This document shows positions 13,214 through 27,987 of a DNA stretch of 64,000 nt, piece by piece. The stretch lies in assembly GCA_947179485.1 (NCBI GenBank), contig OX359248.1:4791501-4855500 (forward strand), in the 5' to 3' direction. This DNA comes from Allacma fusca. Taxonomy: Eukaryota; Arthropoda; Collembola; Symphypleona; Sminthuridae. The notes beneath the pieces were generated by a model that did not search any database, had not been told where the DNA came from, and saw only the letters and a program-made list of their open reading frames with translations. The stretch's first letter is position 1. Each line of letters opens with the position of its first letter. A program made the position numbers and the translations under genes.

Positions 13214-16200
13214 CCAACGGGAATACTTGGGCTGATCCGCTACAAATACTTTTTTTCAATTGCAAAGTTTAAACAATTTGGTAGGCTGAGAAATTCCGAA
13301 TTCAATGCAATCAACAATCAGGAGTAACAAGCGTGTACATGCTGTCGTATGTAAAATCTCAGGAAATCAATTTACTCTTGTCAGTTTTTACCGTAAACTT
13401 TTGAAGATTGAAAAGTTTTATTGCAAGGGAAAAAATAATAGGGATGTGCAAAGACCAGTTAGACGTTTTGAGAATCTACATCACTGACTGCGTTATTTAC
13501 TGGGAACCTGAGTGGGAGCCCTGGTGAACAAAAGACATTTGTGCATTATTACTTTCGAGTGAGGGACTCGGATATTGTTTTCGAATTGGCATAATATCCT
13601 CCGTCTATGCAAATACTACTTGGGAGCTGACGTGTGTAAGACTTTGGATGGACAGGAGGTGTCAAGCTCAAATATTTTTAAAAGCGCTCCACATGCGTTG
13701 TAAATCATCCCTTAATTTTTCAAGACTGAGAGTGTGAAGCTGTTGGGATGGGAGTTTTTACAACAACATCAATCTACTGGGCTTGAGACTTCTATAAGTA
13801 GCATGGGCTACGGGAAAACTAAGAGCTCCAGTGATTCCTCTAGTGTTTCTACTCACAGGCATGCTCCTCATAAGATACGGTATAAAATGTAACGGTTCGA
13901 ATCAAAAAGTGCAGCATTACGCAAGTGTATTTCCACGACAGAGAAATTCGCCTTGGTCATCTTACCGCTACGAACTTTATGGTTTCAACGTATCACGGTC
14001 ATGAGTATCACTGTGACGGTAATTGTCTTTCTCTAAGATGCGAATCCAAGTCCATCCCAAGTGACAGCTCTTGAGGATCAGAAAACTCCAATCCAATACT
14101 GCCCCAGTCAGAGGATACATTTGACTGTACAAAAACCCCTACCTTTACTCAGCACGATCTCAACCAAAGATTATGATACCTTCATTTGTTTACTACGTCC
14201 GACGTTGGGGAAGTCATAGAATGATCGTTCGTCTTCATTCATGTCAAAAAAAAAATAAAATCATTTCTATCACATAAACCTAACAATACTAAAGCTGAGC
14301 ATTCCCTCTACTTGTAGTCAGCCATGTAATGAAAAATACATATACAGCTGGCCAGCAATGTCTCTACAATTTCTCAATTGATGTTTCACTATACTAAGAG
14401 TCGCGAGACAACTGCTCAGAGCCGTCATTTGCTCATTAGTTTATGATTCAAAAGTCAATCTCGTCTAAAGTGATACCATATTTGGGATGAAAGTAGATCT
14501 TTCTTCCCATGAGAAAATTGGCAGTCACCTCAATGTCAGATGAGGTAGGATCGAGAACCTCCCCATCCCCATAATATGACAACAATGGTAAACAAACAAA
14601 TGATTTTCAGATACTCCGGCCTCCAACAATAATTAAGCAGTGATATGAGAGTAAACAATGCGAAACCATCCTAAAAAGTCACGCTAGTGCTAAAGTTCCA
14701 ACTAACACCAGGCAAGGAACTGATCTCCTAAATAAACACATGCCAGAGGATCTCATCCCCTGGGAATCCATTTACGATAACAAAAGTTGGACTTGTTTTC
14801 ATTTGCAATTTTCAAACAATGCAGCGGACATATATTTACACATGAAATACATACCAATCACAGTTCAAGAGAGCGTGAAAACATAAAAGTTTATTCCTGC
14901 ATTATAGTGCTCCATGACTATGTATATACTATGTATGTATGTACATATATCCGTCTGAGTGATTTTACAAAGCAAGCCTCCTGTCATATCCTTTCAAATC
15001 CAATTGTTTGGGTTGTTCTCATGCAAATCAGGAGACTCGTACCAGATTTATAATTCAAATTTTCTGTCATAACTTCCAGTGAAAATATTTAATGTTCACT
15101 GAAATGTGTATAATATATCAAACTGAGATTTACTAATCCCGACCGGTGACACCGAATTCTCATATGCGTGAGTGAGTCTTGCAAAACTAATGTAGTGCGA
15201 AAGTCTGTCTCCACATATGTACAAGTAATTATTTGATGAGAGCAATAATTATTATTATTAAGTACTGAGTGCGACAAAATAGTAAAGATAAAAAAAAAGG
15301 AATGGGGATAGAGGATGCTATAAGTAAAAGAGGGAGATATGTGTACATACCTGAGCTGATTATAATCTGGATACTATATTTATGTGTAGCAAGCGTGTAC
15401 ACAGAAGCAGGTTGGATTCTGGTTAAAAGGAACCAGAAATAAAAGGATGGAAGAAAAATAGGAAGGATTCATCGACCTCGGCTCTCATCTGATGTGTTGT
15501 ACATATTTCAAGATATTGCTTACATGAATATAATTACATGGGTACACGACACATCGTTACTCTCTCGTAGAGCAGAAAGAAATAATGCTCTGGTAACTGA
15601 TGACGAGAAACTACAGTGACTTGTGAGCGCATTTCGCGTAAACGCAACTTACTTTTGTAATGCCACCGTATGAAATACATGCACTGCTCCTTGTTACTCC
15701 ACACTGTATCCTTTTTGTAGGGGAAGCGATTCATTGAATTTCTTGTAATTGTACCATTGCATAATGGCCAAGGTGGAAAATACCTACATGCATAGGAGCA
15801 TATATATATATATACTCATACACAAGAAATGTTTTCAAAGCAACTGTAGCCCTACTCAAGTGTTCTCTTCACCAACAGCAATACTTTTCTTAAAGTTAGC
15901 TCCTCTTTTTTGTTTTTTTTTCTGCGGTTGGCAAAGAATGCGTGACACCGACTGACAACATAGGATGCAATAGGTAGGTTGAATCCGCTGCACTCCCTGT
16001 TCCCTCTGAACTGAAAGAATTTTTTCGACAACTCACCACATTCCGTGTCAATTCCTGAATACTTCCCCCCTAAATGCATAATCGAAGCAGAACTATCTCA
16101 GGTGATGATTTCAAGGAAGGGGTCGAGTACACCCGTTTAGCAGAAAATTACTTGTAATAGAATTATTACGTTTTAAATCCCCAAATCAAGGAAATGAGTC

Positions 16201-19200
16201 CCGAGTCCATATTTAATTATAGAGATTGAAATGACCATCTTCATTTTTACACGCATCATGGAACATATAAGTTGATTTTGAGATAGAAACAAAAAATTGA
16301 ATGCTCCAACTGCTCTCCCATAAACAGTTTTACAACGGACCGTTGGAATGTAAATGGGCATTAAAACTAAACATATCTAGTTATACGTACGTATGTATGC
16401 ACACTTGAACGCCGGACCCGCGCACGCACACATCGGAAGTGGAGATCTAATCAAGTAATTTGGACTCATTTGAGGAGAAGTGAACCAAGTTGTTATAATA
16501 CATGACCATATTTGACAATGAAATTGAAACATCACTTGGGATGAAAGGCAACAAGATCAACAGTCAGATTATATAAATGAATAAGGTACATATACTGTAC
16601 ATATGGAGCTGTTTTGGTATCTGCACTATCCAAACATACAGATACATATGTTATGCCTGCAACTACATAGGCCCTAACTAGGTGCTCAATACTTCCTGAG
16701 GTTCTTGATCTTCTAAGCTATAGAAATCATAGTGATCCTTATAGGAAGGAATTCTGATTATTATCAAAATATAACTCTGCGTCTTGAAGTACACAACAAC
16801 AACAGTTTAATACATTCCCCTTGTTGTCATGTTCAATTATATGATTTTCATTTTCTCACATCCTTCCTCCATCCTTCCCTTCAGTGGAGACTGTACCATT
16901 ACCAAGTCAATTGTCAAGGCTTGGGAGAGATTCCGCGCAAAAAGTAAACGTGGCTCACATATGTGACGACTCAAGTCCTGAGACTCTTGTTCCAAGTAGC
17001 CACATAATACCACATGGAGTGCAAAACAAAAATATTTATCTGCGAATACTTGCTCAAAAAATTTCTTTGTCATCTCATTTGATCTGCAAGATTGACGTCT
17101 ATTTTTGTTACCACGGTATTATATCTAGTAATTTGTTTCCTCACAGGCCTCACTCGTTACGTCTCTATCTTCAAAATACCTGGCTTTCGTTCCTATTACT
17201 ATTGCAAGCCTCATGTTCAGGAGCAGAGAGCTCCTCTGTGAATTCCATGCTATAATGAACCTATCTTTTGTGAGCGTTGATCAACGTGAAGTATGTATCT
17301 ACATATGCTGGCAAGAGCTTTCCTTACATCTACACTTCAACCAAGGTTCTACTAATAAAGTATCAAGAAAGTGTAGTAGCAACCAGGTCTGAGTATCTTT
17401 GTGCGAGCCCTCCGATAAATAGATAATCTAATCTTTAGAGAGAATTCCTCTCACAAATAGATTATATGGATCCAGGAAGAAGAAGAAGAAGGAGATGGAG
17501 ATGCTGAGGAGTAGAAACTACAATGGAACTTTTCTCAAAGGTTTACACAAGACTGTGACTACAATGATAGGAGGAATAAAGCACACCGTCTTGGTTCAGT
17601 AGCTTTAATGTAAGAGGATGTGGAAGCGTGGTGGACCCTACAAGTAAACTTTTCATGTCAAGTCATGTTATGTTATTCTTGCTAGAAAAAATTCTATGGG
17701 AACCTTCCATTTTACACAAAGCTTTTCAATTTTTTTTAACATCTAAACTTGTGTTTATTTTAGAAAAATTCGTGACTTGAGAGTACATATATGAAGACAC
17801 ATCCCTCTCCTCCATACACACACACAGCTTTTGTCCCAGTCTCCTCCGGGCTAATTCTGAGCAGTACTATGAAGTGTTCTGACTACAATAATTGTATGAA
17901 ATTACGGACCAACGGAAAGTATCAGATTTTAAGCATCTTAATTAATACTCTCTCCCACTCAAATATTACATTTCCTTAAAATTTTGACGTTTTGCCACGG
18001 AAAGGAAGAGGCTTAAAAGGCTCGGCTAATCCGTGCATTTAACTTTTAATATGTAACAGGGATTTGGAAGCCCAGCCGCATATATTATATTCAATTCAAT
18101 CCTCTCAAAAAAAATCCTAACGACTCCAATCCGCCAATCTTGTAATAAGAAATGAGGAAAGTACAAAGTGGAAAATGGATTATTTTCCGGACTCTAACTG
18201 TGAGTGGTGGTTTAGATACGTGTAATAAGTTCAGTCCCGAAAAAAAAACTAAATATCTTTTAAATTATTATTCAGCTTCAAATGAGCCTCATCTTTGACA
18301 TGGCTCGTGGTTACCAGACAAAGATGAAGGTTCGTAGTGAAAAGATAAGTGTACGGAGGAAGTTTCTCAAGTCAATCAAATTAAGGAAAAAAGCAAGGGG
18401 GAAAAAAAGAGAGTATCACCTTCTCTCTCACACCATAATACTTTCCTATACAAGAGTACATAATCCACATGATCTCGCACTTGCCACCGCAAAAAGTGAT
18501 CAAGGTAGACGGCAAGAGTAGTCGGACTCGTTTTTCCTCCATAAATAATTGAGAAAGCATAGGAGGCTATGGAGATGAACTCCCAGGAATCTTGGTTTAA
18601 TTCAACCTTATGATATACCGTACCATGCATAAATCCTCTACGTAAACAACTCCACAAGGAAATGTTCTATTATGAAGAATGAGAGCTAACGGGAACTGGC
18701 TTGGAATTTCATTTGGATTGAGCTATCCATACCTACATATGTAGATACTGTTACTGCACTCCATGCAATCCCAGCATTATCCGAATTATCCCCCTTACAC
18801 TCAAAATATTAAAATTTCCCATTGTTTAAGCCTATTTAATACCTATGCGTGCATGCACCACTACGGCACAAAAAAAAAATACATCTGCATGAGAATAATT
18901 CCCCGTAATTTACAGTGTTGAAATGGTAAAGCCCTATACAAAAGGCAAAAATACAAATGAGACTCTTTCCTAACAAGTCATAGCGGTTAACCCCAGAGAT
19001 GGTAAAACATATCCCAGAAAGATCCAGCACACAGGGTTCTCGTACGAAGAAAGTGAAATATCTGATTTAAAGATGTTTTATGTACACTTGAGTCCTCCCA
19101 GTCAGATTAGGATCATCAATATGATTTAAAAACTTGGATCCTTCTTTCCAATCGTATTTCACTCATCATCATGAATCTTACCCCAGCGTTGGTTCATGTT

Positions 19201-22200
19201 CTAGCAGAAAATTAGGAATTCGTGCAATGGAGCAAAAAAACAAAGGAACTTCGACATTTTTGTACTTTGCTGGGAATTTGCATATTGTGCATGCTCTCCA
19301 CAACGCTAGTACAGAACAGCTTTGTGAATGAACTCTGCAGAATAGATATGTGAAAAAATACATACGTGAACCCTCAAGCAACAAGTATGGACCCGTTGGG
19401 ATACTTATCCCTTGCTGATTCATCTTGATTTTTACAGAAAGGAATTACTGAGTTAAATTTAAAATCCAAAGCTACTAAAATAATGGTCCTGTAGTTTATC
19501 CTATATAGGAGTAGATACTGTAGTGATGAAATGAACTTGCAAAGCTCGGGATTGGAATAATTGAAGGAGGAGGATGGGCGAGGGTATTTCGAGATAGTAA
19601 TTTAAAAGTATAAATGCTCTTCGGATTTTTTTTTCTTTCATTCATATTTTTCACATGTGAAAGTTAAAGTTTCGGAGCACAAATGATGGCCATTACGAGT
19701 GCATTGAGTGTGTACGACTCTATATGCTGGCTCCACAAGTGGTTACATCTACACTTGAATTGCATAGCTGGAAGATAATAAAAGTTACCACCCTGTAATC
19801 TGGAGTAGTGTGGATCAAAGGGTTTTAATGAGTCTCATCTTGCGATACATTCCCAACTCATAATGGATTTGGCTATAAGTGTGAGATTTTGATTAGAATT
19901 ACTATACTTGGGCTAATGCTATGTTCCTGTCGCTTTTAGTTACTTTTTCAAGTGTGCGCTGACGTGGGATCAGGCAACTTGGATGAGATGAGCTTGAGCA
20001 ATGTAACTGTTGAGGATCCACAGGACACTGGAGTCCTTTGTCCTCTTTTTTCCTTCATTTCATCGTATTTAATCCTTTCTCTTCCTTTCTCTCTCTCTCT
20101 CTATCTCTCTCTCGCTCCATTAAAGAAATCTCTACGTAAAGAATTATTACTATTATTATTAATGGCATTGTACATACAACCAGCTCCAGGGAACTTTTTG
20201 TCATTCCTTTTTAACTCAGTAAATAACTTTTGCAGTCACCCTAGTGCACAATCAAAAATGTATTTTTGTTTCCGAACAACTTCACCTTTCATCCTCAGCC
20301 TCACATTGTCCCGGCATTTACTCCCTGATGAGCATCATTTTTCATTCCTAAATAAAATTATCCCTAATGTCTAAATATTTTCCCTGGCACGCTCACAACA
20401 ACTTAATCATCTAAAGTTCTTTGGAAATTACTCCCTTCCAGGCATCAGCGTTCAACCACCCCTAAAACTTTTTTAAAATGATAGGTTGAGTCATTATTTG
20501 ACGCATTAAAACCTTGAATTAAAATCTACTATTGAACCAGACAAACTATATGATGAGGAGGGATGTCATGGCATGGAAATTGGTCTTGGGTGAAAACATG
20601 GTGTTTAACCCCCTTAAAAACCGTATTTGAAGTAATGGCGTGCTTAGATTATGTCGCCCACACAAGGAGATAACAAGAGCTAATTCTCCAGAGAAAGGAA
20701 GGCACGGCATGCAAATCCAATTATGACCATTGTTTTCCTTTTGACTCCATCTGTTTGTTTTCAGGTTGGCCATCATCCCCTCCCCGTGCCAGGAACAAGT
20801 TCCGATCGGAGTTCCTCTCATTCATTATTATTATGCAATAATGTAAACCAAGGCATAGGAAGCTCCCAAGTCAATTGTCGGCTTTTGTTAGCGTACAAAA
20901 TGGGAGGATTTATGTAAACTGAAACCGTTGAGCAGTTCCGAATTAAAAAAAAAACAATAATACAATTAGAATGGGGGATGATACTCTGAGGGAAAACTAA
21001 TCCTGTGTGTCCCATACTCATACTGTAAGTTAGCAAACGTCCTGCAAAGAAAAAAAAACATACGGGAGTGCCTGTGTGTGTATGTATGTACGTGTTGAGC
21101 AATTACCCATAATAAGTGATTGCGGTATGTTTTGTTTCCTTGAATAAGGAAATGTTCACTGGATGGAAATATCATTAGTCACGATTAAACGGAAACTGTG
21201 AATTGTAATGTGATATGTGTGAGTGAATCAAGTGAATGAATTCAATAAAAAATGCGTAGGCTCCAACTCAAAACCCTGCTCTGTACCTACTTTGTCCTTA
21301 AGTAGCATATATAGATATATATATAAAATGTTTCCTCCAGTTTGATGTGGGGGAATTGTGTTTGAATTCCTTGTGATCCTCAAGCTATATAGCTAGAGGT
21401 GAATGGATTACTTTTCTCACGGTTATTTGCTCGTCTTCGCCTACATTAGCATGAACTTTGTGTGTATGCCTTCGTACGTCCTCACATGTATAATTATCTG
21501 GGAGAGAGAAACAAGAGGGATTTGAGAGCATTGTTGAGGGAGAGCAACTGAGAAAAACTTGAGGATTATAACGAAACGGACGATGGACTTGTCAACTGTT
21601 ACCCAACCCTCACATAGATAGATACTCTAACGTGTGTTACCTTAAACGCTTCCATGACTCCGGTTGATGTTCTATGAGAACCTCACAAAAGTCAACAAAG
21701 CTTGTCAGAAGGAGACCTAACCTATGGGTAATGACTATTTAGAATTTACTCACTCAACCCTATCTCTCACAACTTTTATAAAAACAAAGCTTGGGGAGTT
21801 ACTTCACTCTGCATGGAGGACAGGAGTAGGAAGAAAATTCCGTTTCTAATACAATAATTGACTCAATAGCCCAGCTATACATACATTCTACATACAGGAA
21901 TCAACCATATGTAGCGGAAGGTTTTTTCCCTAATAATTTCCAATTTTACCCGCACCTTTCCTACAAAAAAAAAAGTAAGAACTAAACGCTCTGTACGCTA
22001 CTTTCCGGCCCTCTTGAGCTGAGGTACCTTTCATCCCTGGGTACAATTATCTCCGATTCTTTTATGCCGATTAGAGCTCCTGTAACACACCGGAATGGCA
22101 CATTACACGTACACGCTCATTGTCCCTCCGCACGTTTTCCCTCGATTTACCAAGATATAGGCTGAATGTTTACATGATCTGATTGGCTACACCGAAGTTT

Positions 22201-23262
22201 CCTCAAGAGAGGACGAACCATTTCATTGCAAAATGTGTAGAAGCGGATCAAATATTTCCCAAAAAGCGTCACTTAATTTACTATACAAAAATACCATCAC
22301 TAAACCTGACTTTCCCAACCTTTCCATTTTTAAAGAGTGTATAGATATGTATCTATTGTTGAAAAGACACTGGAAAGAACAAATTGTTGCGAACACCAAA
22401 AAAGTCAGTCTTCCGTTTCAGGTCGTAATTATTATCAATTTATTGTAGCATCTCAGGTCGTCAGCACTGTCATTTTGCTAAAGGCAGACAAATTTCCGAG
22501 GAGTTTACAGCCCGAACGTTTGAGCACTGCCTTGAGCACAGTAGTTGTTAAAATTTAAACGACTCCAACTCGGAGTGGTAAAACTTTAGAGAATTTTTAA
22601 GCCTCCTCGTCAATAATAACAATGAATTATTTGCTTGGTTGGACACTCAAGCATCAAAAATGGGATTAAGGACGTGCGTGTGGGTAATGCAAACATAGCT
22701 CTCATTTGTCTTGTTCGGACTTTTTCGAGGAACAAGGAGTTCAACTTTTTTTGAGACCAATGTAAATTCCGTATTATTACATGCACTTCCGATCTTCCAC
22801 TGATGTACTCCTTCAAGATCCTAATTTCCTGTCGGAAGTCATGTCGGTTGGTGGAGACAAATTATGGTTCCTTTCTCCTTTCCGTATTCATGTAACTGAC
22901 TTTTGTAGGGGCACAATTCAAAGTGCATTGGAGATATTGTAGGAGAGATGGGAGAGATGGGAATTTTACAATAAATTCCATTATTGCCACCAAGTTTACT
23001 CTAGCGAGGAACAGTTTTCAAAAACGAACAAGACCTGTCAGCGTAAGTGGTCGTACGTTTGTATGCCTTTTGCCCAAACTTTCAACAGTTGAGAGGTGTA
23101 TTGTAGCGCTTGGGCAAACTTTGAGCTTGTGAAGTGCTAAGTATGCCCTGTATGTACATAGATACATACATACAAAGTACATACTCAACATGTGTAATAT
23201 TACCTGGTTGCCTCTGCATATTTAGTCATTCCTGATATTAGCTATGTTCTATTTATGTACGA

Positions 23263-23384
23263 TATAAAATGTCAAGGGCTTTATGATTGCTCAGTCAAAC
23301 AATAAAAGGCACCTGTTCTCCGGCTTTCTTTCCGTGTTTGGTGACTGAGCAGAGGCCGTCGCCTGCTCCTAGGAAACATTTCAA
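23263..23384 (+). promoter_or_regulatory. Candidate TATA/Inr promoter with short leader exon
   Basis: TATAAAA starts at 23263. An arthropod-type initiator TCAGTC lies at 23291-23296, with its A exactly 30 bp downstream, which is ideal spacing. The following 92 nt contain no ATG and end in CAA before GTGAGT at 23385, as a 5' leader exon would. No transcript is visible to confirm it. A possible partner is the ATG-bearing exon at 27425. Chance occurrence in AT-rich DNA remains quite possible. Confidence 0.25.
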
Positions 23385-23962
23385 GTGAGTCACATTCTAC
23401 TGAGGTTCTTATGGGGAGCTGCACATGCTTGAAGATGAATCTCCAAGTCAGTACAGGATTGAGTAATTTTGCGCTATCTCTGCCAGAATCCGTCTCTTGG
23501 AGCCATGCAAATCAACTTGAAGGACTAATTGCTAAGATTTAGATTGCAACGGTCTAAATTAGTGACCATAAATCGTGGAAGTAACAGCAACTGAAGTGAT
23601 GAACGGCCAAGGAAATGTACATATACGCACACTTGATATTTAAAGACAAGACTCCCTCCCCACTATGTGCTTCAGTTCTGAGAAGCTTTGCTAATAACCC
23701 CCGAAAGTACTTGTTAAAGCCACAAGAGCTCAAGCTCCACAAGCCATACTACAAGGAATTATGACATAGTTGCTAAAATATTAAAAACGTCCGAAATGTA
23801 AACAGAGTAAGGTAACACGCTGTAATCAGACAAGCCGTTCAGGCACCTCTGCCTGCTTTTTTTTTTCCTCCGTCCTCACAGTCATTATTGTTATGATTAT
23901 GAGATCCTTTAACTTGCTTCCTTAACTCGTAAATCTCGGAGGCTCGTGTAGTACTGCCCATA

Positions 23963-23985
23963 GACATACATACATACATACACAC
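23963..23985. repeat. (ACAT)n short tetranucleotide repeat
   Basis: Four to five consecutive ACAT units in non-coding sequence. The same unit recurs at 51293-51320. Confidence 0.85.
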
Positions 23986-26900
23986 ATGTATCTACACAAT
24001 ACATACTTACAGTTCCGGACTTAAGCCAACAAATGTGCTGTTACATTTTTTGACCATCACCAAAATTTCACTTATTTACCTTGACTTACTCCGTACATAC
24101 ATTATTACTGGCTTCTTATTAGCACATACATCATGTAATGGACAATATAATGACGGTACAATCTCCGAAGGTATGGAAGGTTCAATGTCCGACCCAAACG
24201 TTCGCACGACTTCGTACCTCTTTCTGGTCCACTCTTTCTTTCCGTAATAATGCGTGTACAAGAGAGGGTCCCCACTATACACTCCAAGACTACATACAAA
24301 TCCTAAGGGGGAGGGTATTGTCAACAGAAAAAAAATGCATGAGCTATGACAATCACACAAGTGGTTACCTCCTGCGTAGGGGTATCGGAGCCAATCAATA
24401 AATCCCAACTGAAGGAGTAACAAAAAGTGCGTGTAAAATATGGGTTTGAGTGAACAAGTTGATTTGATTTTTTCCAAGCTACAGGATTTATGTGGAAATC
24501 AGTTCTTAACTTCTCTGCTCGTTGTTGCAATACCTGCCTACAAAAGAGTAAACCAACCGCTGAGTTCAAAGTCAGGGAAGCTCATTGAGTCAGCATCATT
24601 TCCTGTGGCCTTCACACACAGACAATCCCATTTTCCTTGTATTAGATAGATAGATAGTATAGATGCTCTTCCCAGCCACAGTCTACCAAGTCTCAGCACA
24701 TATGGAAAATAAGCTCTGAAGAATATGAACTTTAAAAAAAGGAATGAATGATCCCATAAAGTTAGCTCAGCCTTTCAATCCCCTTTTACAATCCCTTCTT
24801 ACACTTTCTCATGATGATTTGCTTAAGACTAAGCTTTAGAATTGTAGTCATAGTTTTTTAGCCTTTCAAAAAAATCCAACAAATATTACGAGCAAAGATT
24901 GCGGAACAACTAGGAAACATGTTTGCTTTATAACCGCAGAATACTTTCATGCGCTCATTTGTATTAGAATCTTGGTTAAGACCATTGTTTATTACAGAGT
25001 AATTATGTGGATCATATCTGCCAGCCAAGGAATACCTGACATCTGAACATTACTGACAAAGACCAGAAACTCTATAGATCCTCTTCCTCCCCACGTAACT
25101 CTCAGTTTCCGTATTTTTTTTTAACTGGCTCATGTGAAAAACTTTGGGATGATGAGAGAGGGGTGAAGGGCCAAAGGACTCACCACAATGAGGACTCAAT
25201 TGAAAGTAAAGGTGAGAGAGTGGAGAATCAATTAATTAAACTAATTCCTGTTCACATAGGAAACAATTGGGATGTCGGCTCAGAGTCAGATCGTGATGGT
25301 GCCAAGGAACCATCGTCCAACTCCTACTAAGAGCCTATAGAAAAATTTTGAATGGAAAGCCGTATTTCATTATTGCTGGGAAAAAAAATAGTTTAACTTC
25401 AATGTAGCCAATGAAAAGGCTGGGAAGGTGTAAAGGATTATTTGTGTAGCAGCATTATACTAATGTGCAAGTGATTATGTAAGGTCAAGTGATGAGCGTC
25501 ACATTAAAGAGCATAAAATTTGAGGGATGAATATGAGCACGGGAAAAGCCCTAAAGGGAATGCTCAAATTATTACCTGTAAAAATTTATTAGGAACTTGA
25601 GGCACTCGGGACGGCAAAAGTAAAACAAAAAAAAATAGGAAAATTAAAAAGTGGGAAATGACTCTTAGTATTAAGGAAGATACCCTGGTTGTTACATAAG
25701 CGTCCCCGTACATGCTGTCCCAGGCATTTTAAGAATTAATCCCAAAGGTGTTATTTATGTACGTAAGCTTCATCGTTAGTGTAGAGTCTCAGTGTCAGTG
25801 TAAAGACCATCGCCAGTGGTGAGACTTGATAATAAAAGTTGTATTCTCTAAATCTCACATTTATTAAAGTCAAGAGGGATAGTTACGCACGCTTTACTTC
25901 TAAAAAAGATTGCTCAAAGAGTCCCTTGCCAGTTGCAAAAGACGCAAAACCTCCAACGACGACTCAACTCTATCCTCAGGTGGTTGGTTGGGCTGCTAAC
26001 AATGCAGAATAAAATGTCGGGTAAATACAGCTGACTCAAATTTGAGGCTCATTATGGAAATGGGCATTTCATTATGCTTTCCTATATCCGAGGGAGAAGG
26101 CACGTAGCTTCGTAAATACAAGTTGATGTGATGCGATAAGTGATGTGAAGTTGGATGAATCAAAGAAATAATGCTCCATGCAGCAATCACTGCACGTACA
26201 AACATACAACAACGTTGGAGCTCTCGAGTACTTTGACTTGGAGATCTCGCTCCGACTCAACTCACATGTGTAAATAGGTGTACATACATATGTATCTACA
26301 TTCTACGTATATATACAATTCTATGTTTACTCCCTGACTGTCCATCCCTCCCTATAGCTCCGTGTTTTCAGACTGAGGGAGTTACACTATCGTACTTGCA
26401 GGTTATGTCAGTGCAAAAAGCTTATGAGCAAGATTAGGGTAATTCTGCCTTGCCAATTTGATTGGCACGGCTTATAATTCTAACGAGGGTGGAAATTCTT
26501 GGATTCCATGCCCGCTGACGGACAATCAAACCAAATTATTGTATGATTATGCTCAGGAAAAAATCAGTCTTTTTTCTCGATCCCCACTTTTTTTTTTAAG
26601 GAATGGCTCATAAAAAAAAGTTTGTTTTGTGAAATTCAGCATGAAAGACAAATCCGTAATGACAGGCCAGTTCCTCCCTCGACATGGTCAAGGTGCAGGG
26701 AGTCGTAAAAAAAACCGAGTGTAAAACAGAAGTGAGCAATAAACTTCAAGTCACTTGTTACACGTGACTTGCTATGCTAAGAAATTCCCTGGTAATTTGT
26801 TCTACTCCACTACTAATATGCTCTCCTTTGATTGGATTTCTCCCACTTGCTAAATCCCATAAAATATTCATTGCGCCAAGTAATTTATGAGCGGGATTTC

Positions 26901-27424
26901 TTAGAAAGAATTAATATTTCTCCTTCTTCTCGTGGATTCTCAACAGATTCTTTTTAAAGAATTAATTCTTTCAATAACGTAATTATCCGTATACCAATGA
27001 CCCTAACGAAGTATCTTCAAATGAATGCAATTTTTGTCGTGGCGGACCCCCCGATCAAGACGACGACTTTGGTGTGAAAAAAAAAGGAAAAATAATTTTG
27101 AATATTTTATTTTTGTTGCTAACCTTGAAGCTGTTGTGTAGTCAGTCCAAAACTTAAATGCTGTTGGAAATTGAGTATAGTTAATAATAGTTTTGAATGT
27201 TCAAAATAATGACAACACTGGGACAGTACTCTTTGATCACAGTTCCTGAGACGGAATGTTGAGGGTTTGCTTCGCTCAGGATGGAACTATACCCGAAGAG
27301 TATCACAAGAGGACGACCTTTCGACAAGCTGCCTCGTTGATGGAAGAACCGGGATGAAGTGGAAGGACAAGAGATTGACAGGTAGTCTCCTTGATCTCTT
27401 CTTCTCACAACGAACGATCTTAGA

Positions 27425-27510
27425 ATGGTCGGAACACAACTGACGAAGTTCAAGTTCTTTACCGTGGATTATATCATGGGCAAGGAGGAAACGATTAGAA
27501 TTGCATTTGG
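27425..27510 (+). CDS. Candidate first coding exon of an unrecognised gene
   Basis: An ATG at 27425 sits in a good start context (A at -3, G at +4), follows a possible acceptor (GATCTTAG) and has an in-frame upstream stop at 27392. It opens 28 codons ending at a GTAAGT donor at 27511 (phase 2). The peptide includes FKFFTVDYIMGKEETIRI, which looks like ordinary soluble protein but which I do not recognise. The block is visibly more GC-rich than its surroundings, so other frames are open too (plus 27243-27442, minus 27181-27453). No next exon can be assigned with certainty. Confidence 0.25.
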
Positions 27511-27952
27511 GTAAGTCCCCCCCTTAAAATTTGCTCTACTCTGTGGGCTTTAGGCAGCATTCGCAAATACGGGATGAATGGTTGGGACATCTTGAGGAGA
27601 AGGGGTAGGAAGTGCGATGTTATGTCATGCAATGTGTTGTAGAGTGTAGTCGGAGGGTGCAAAAAACATTGCAAGAGGTAACAACACCCTTGTAGAGCTT
27701 CTAAACAAGTCTTCCCTTCCGTTGAGTTCCCATAGCATACATACTCAAAACTCAAGACAGATACGCTTCAAGCCTTACGCTTTGCCTGTCTTGCAGCGTT
27801 TAGGGGAAGGTGAGATCGGGGCTGTGCGAAACTCTGGCTGACTTGTCTTCTTCAAACCCGCAGCATCCCGTTAAAGAATCAAGCACCACGAAGAACTTTA
27901 CTATATGCGAGAAAGGTATATGAGCTTTTCATGTATACAGGGCTGAGACTCT

Positions 27953-27987
27953 GAGTGAGTGAGTGAGTGAGTGAGTGAGTGAGTGAG
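27953..27987. repeat. (GAGT)n microsatellite
   Basis: About eight tandem GAGT units. The repeat contains GTGAGT strings that mimic splice donors and should not be read as such. Confidence 0.95.

Noticed and set aside
13894..13902. GGTTCGAAT, resembling a tRNA B box
   Set aside because: No A box at the proper distance and no cloverleaf-forming flanks.
16884..17290. 123-codon plus frame after a strong TTCCCTTCAG acceptor, and a further open piece after TTCCTCACAG at 17146
   Set aside because: No good donor for the first piece, no domain, and the two pieces do not form a recognisable protein.
21982..22079. Minus-strand open piece after GTGTTACAG, including IKESEIIVPRDERYLSS, then TAG
   Set aside because: Only about 32 codons, no partner exon found upstream, and no poly(A) signal close by. 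Too short to claim.
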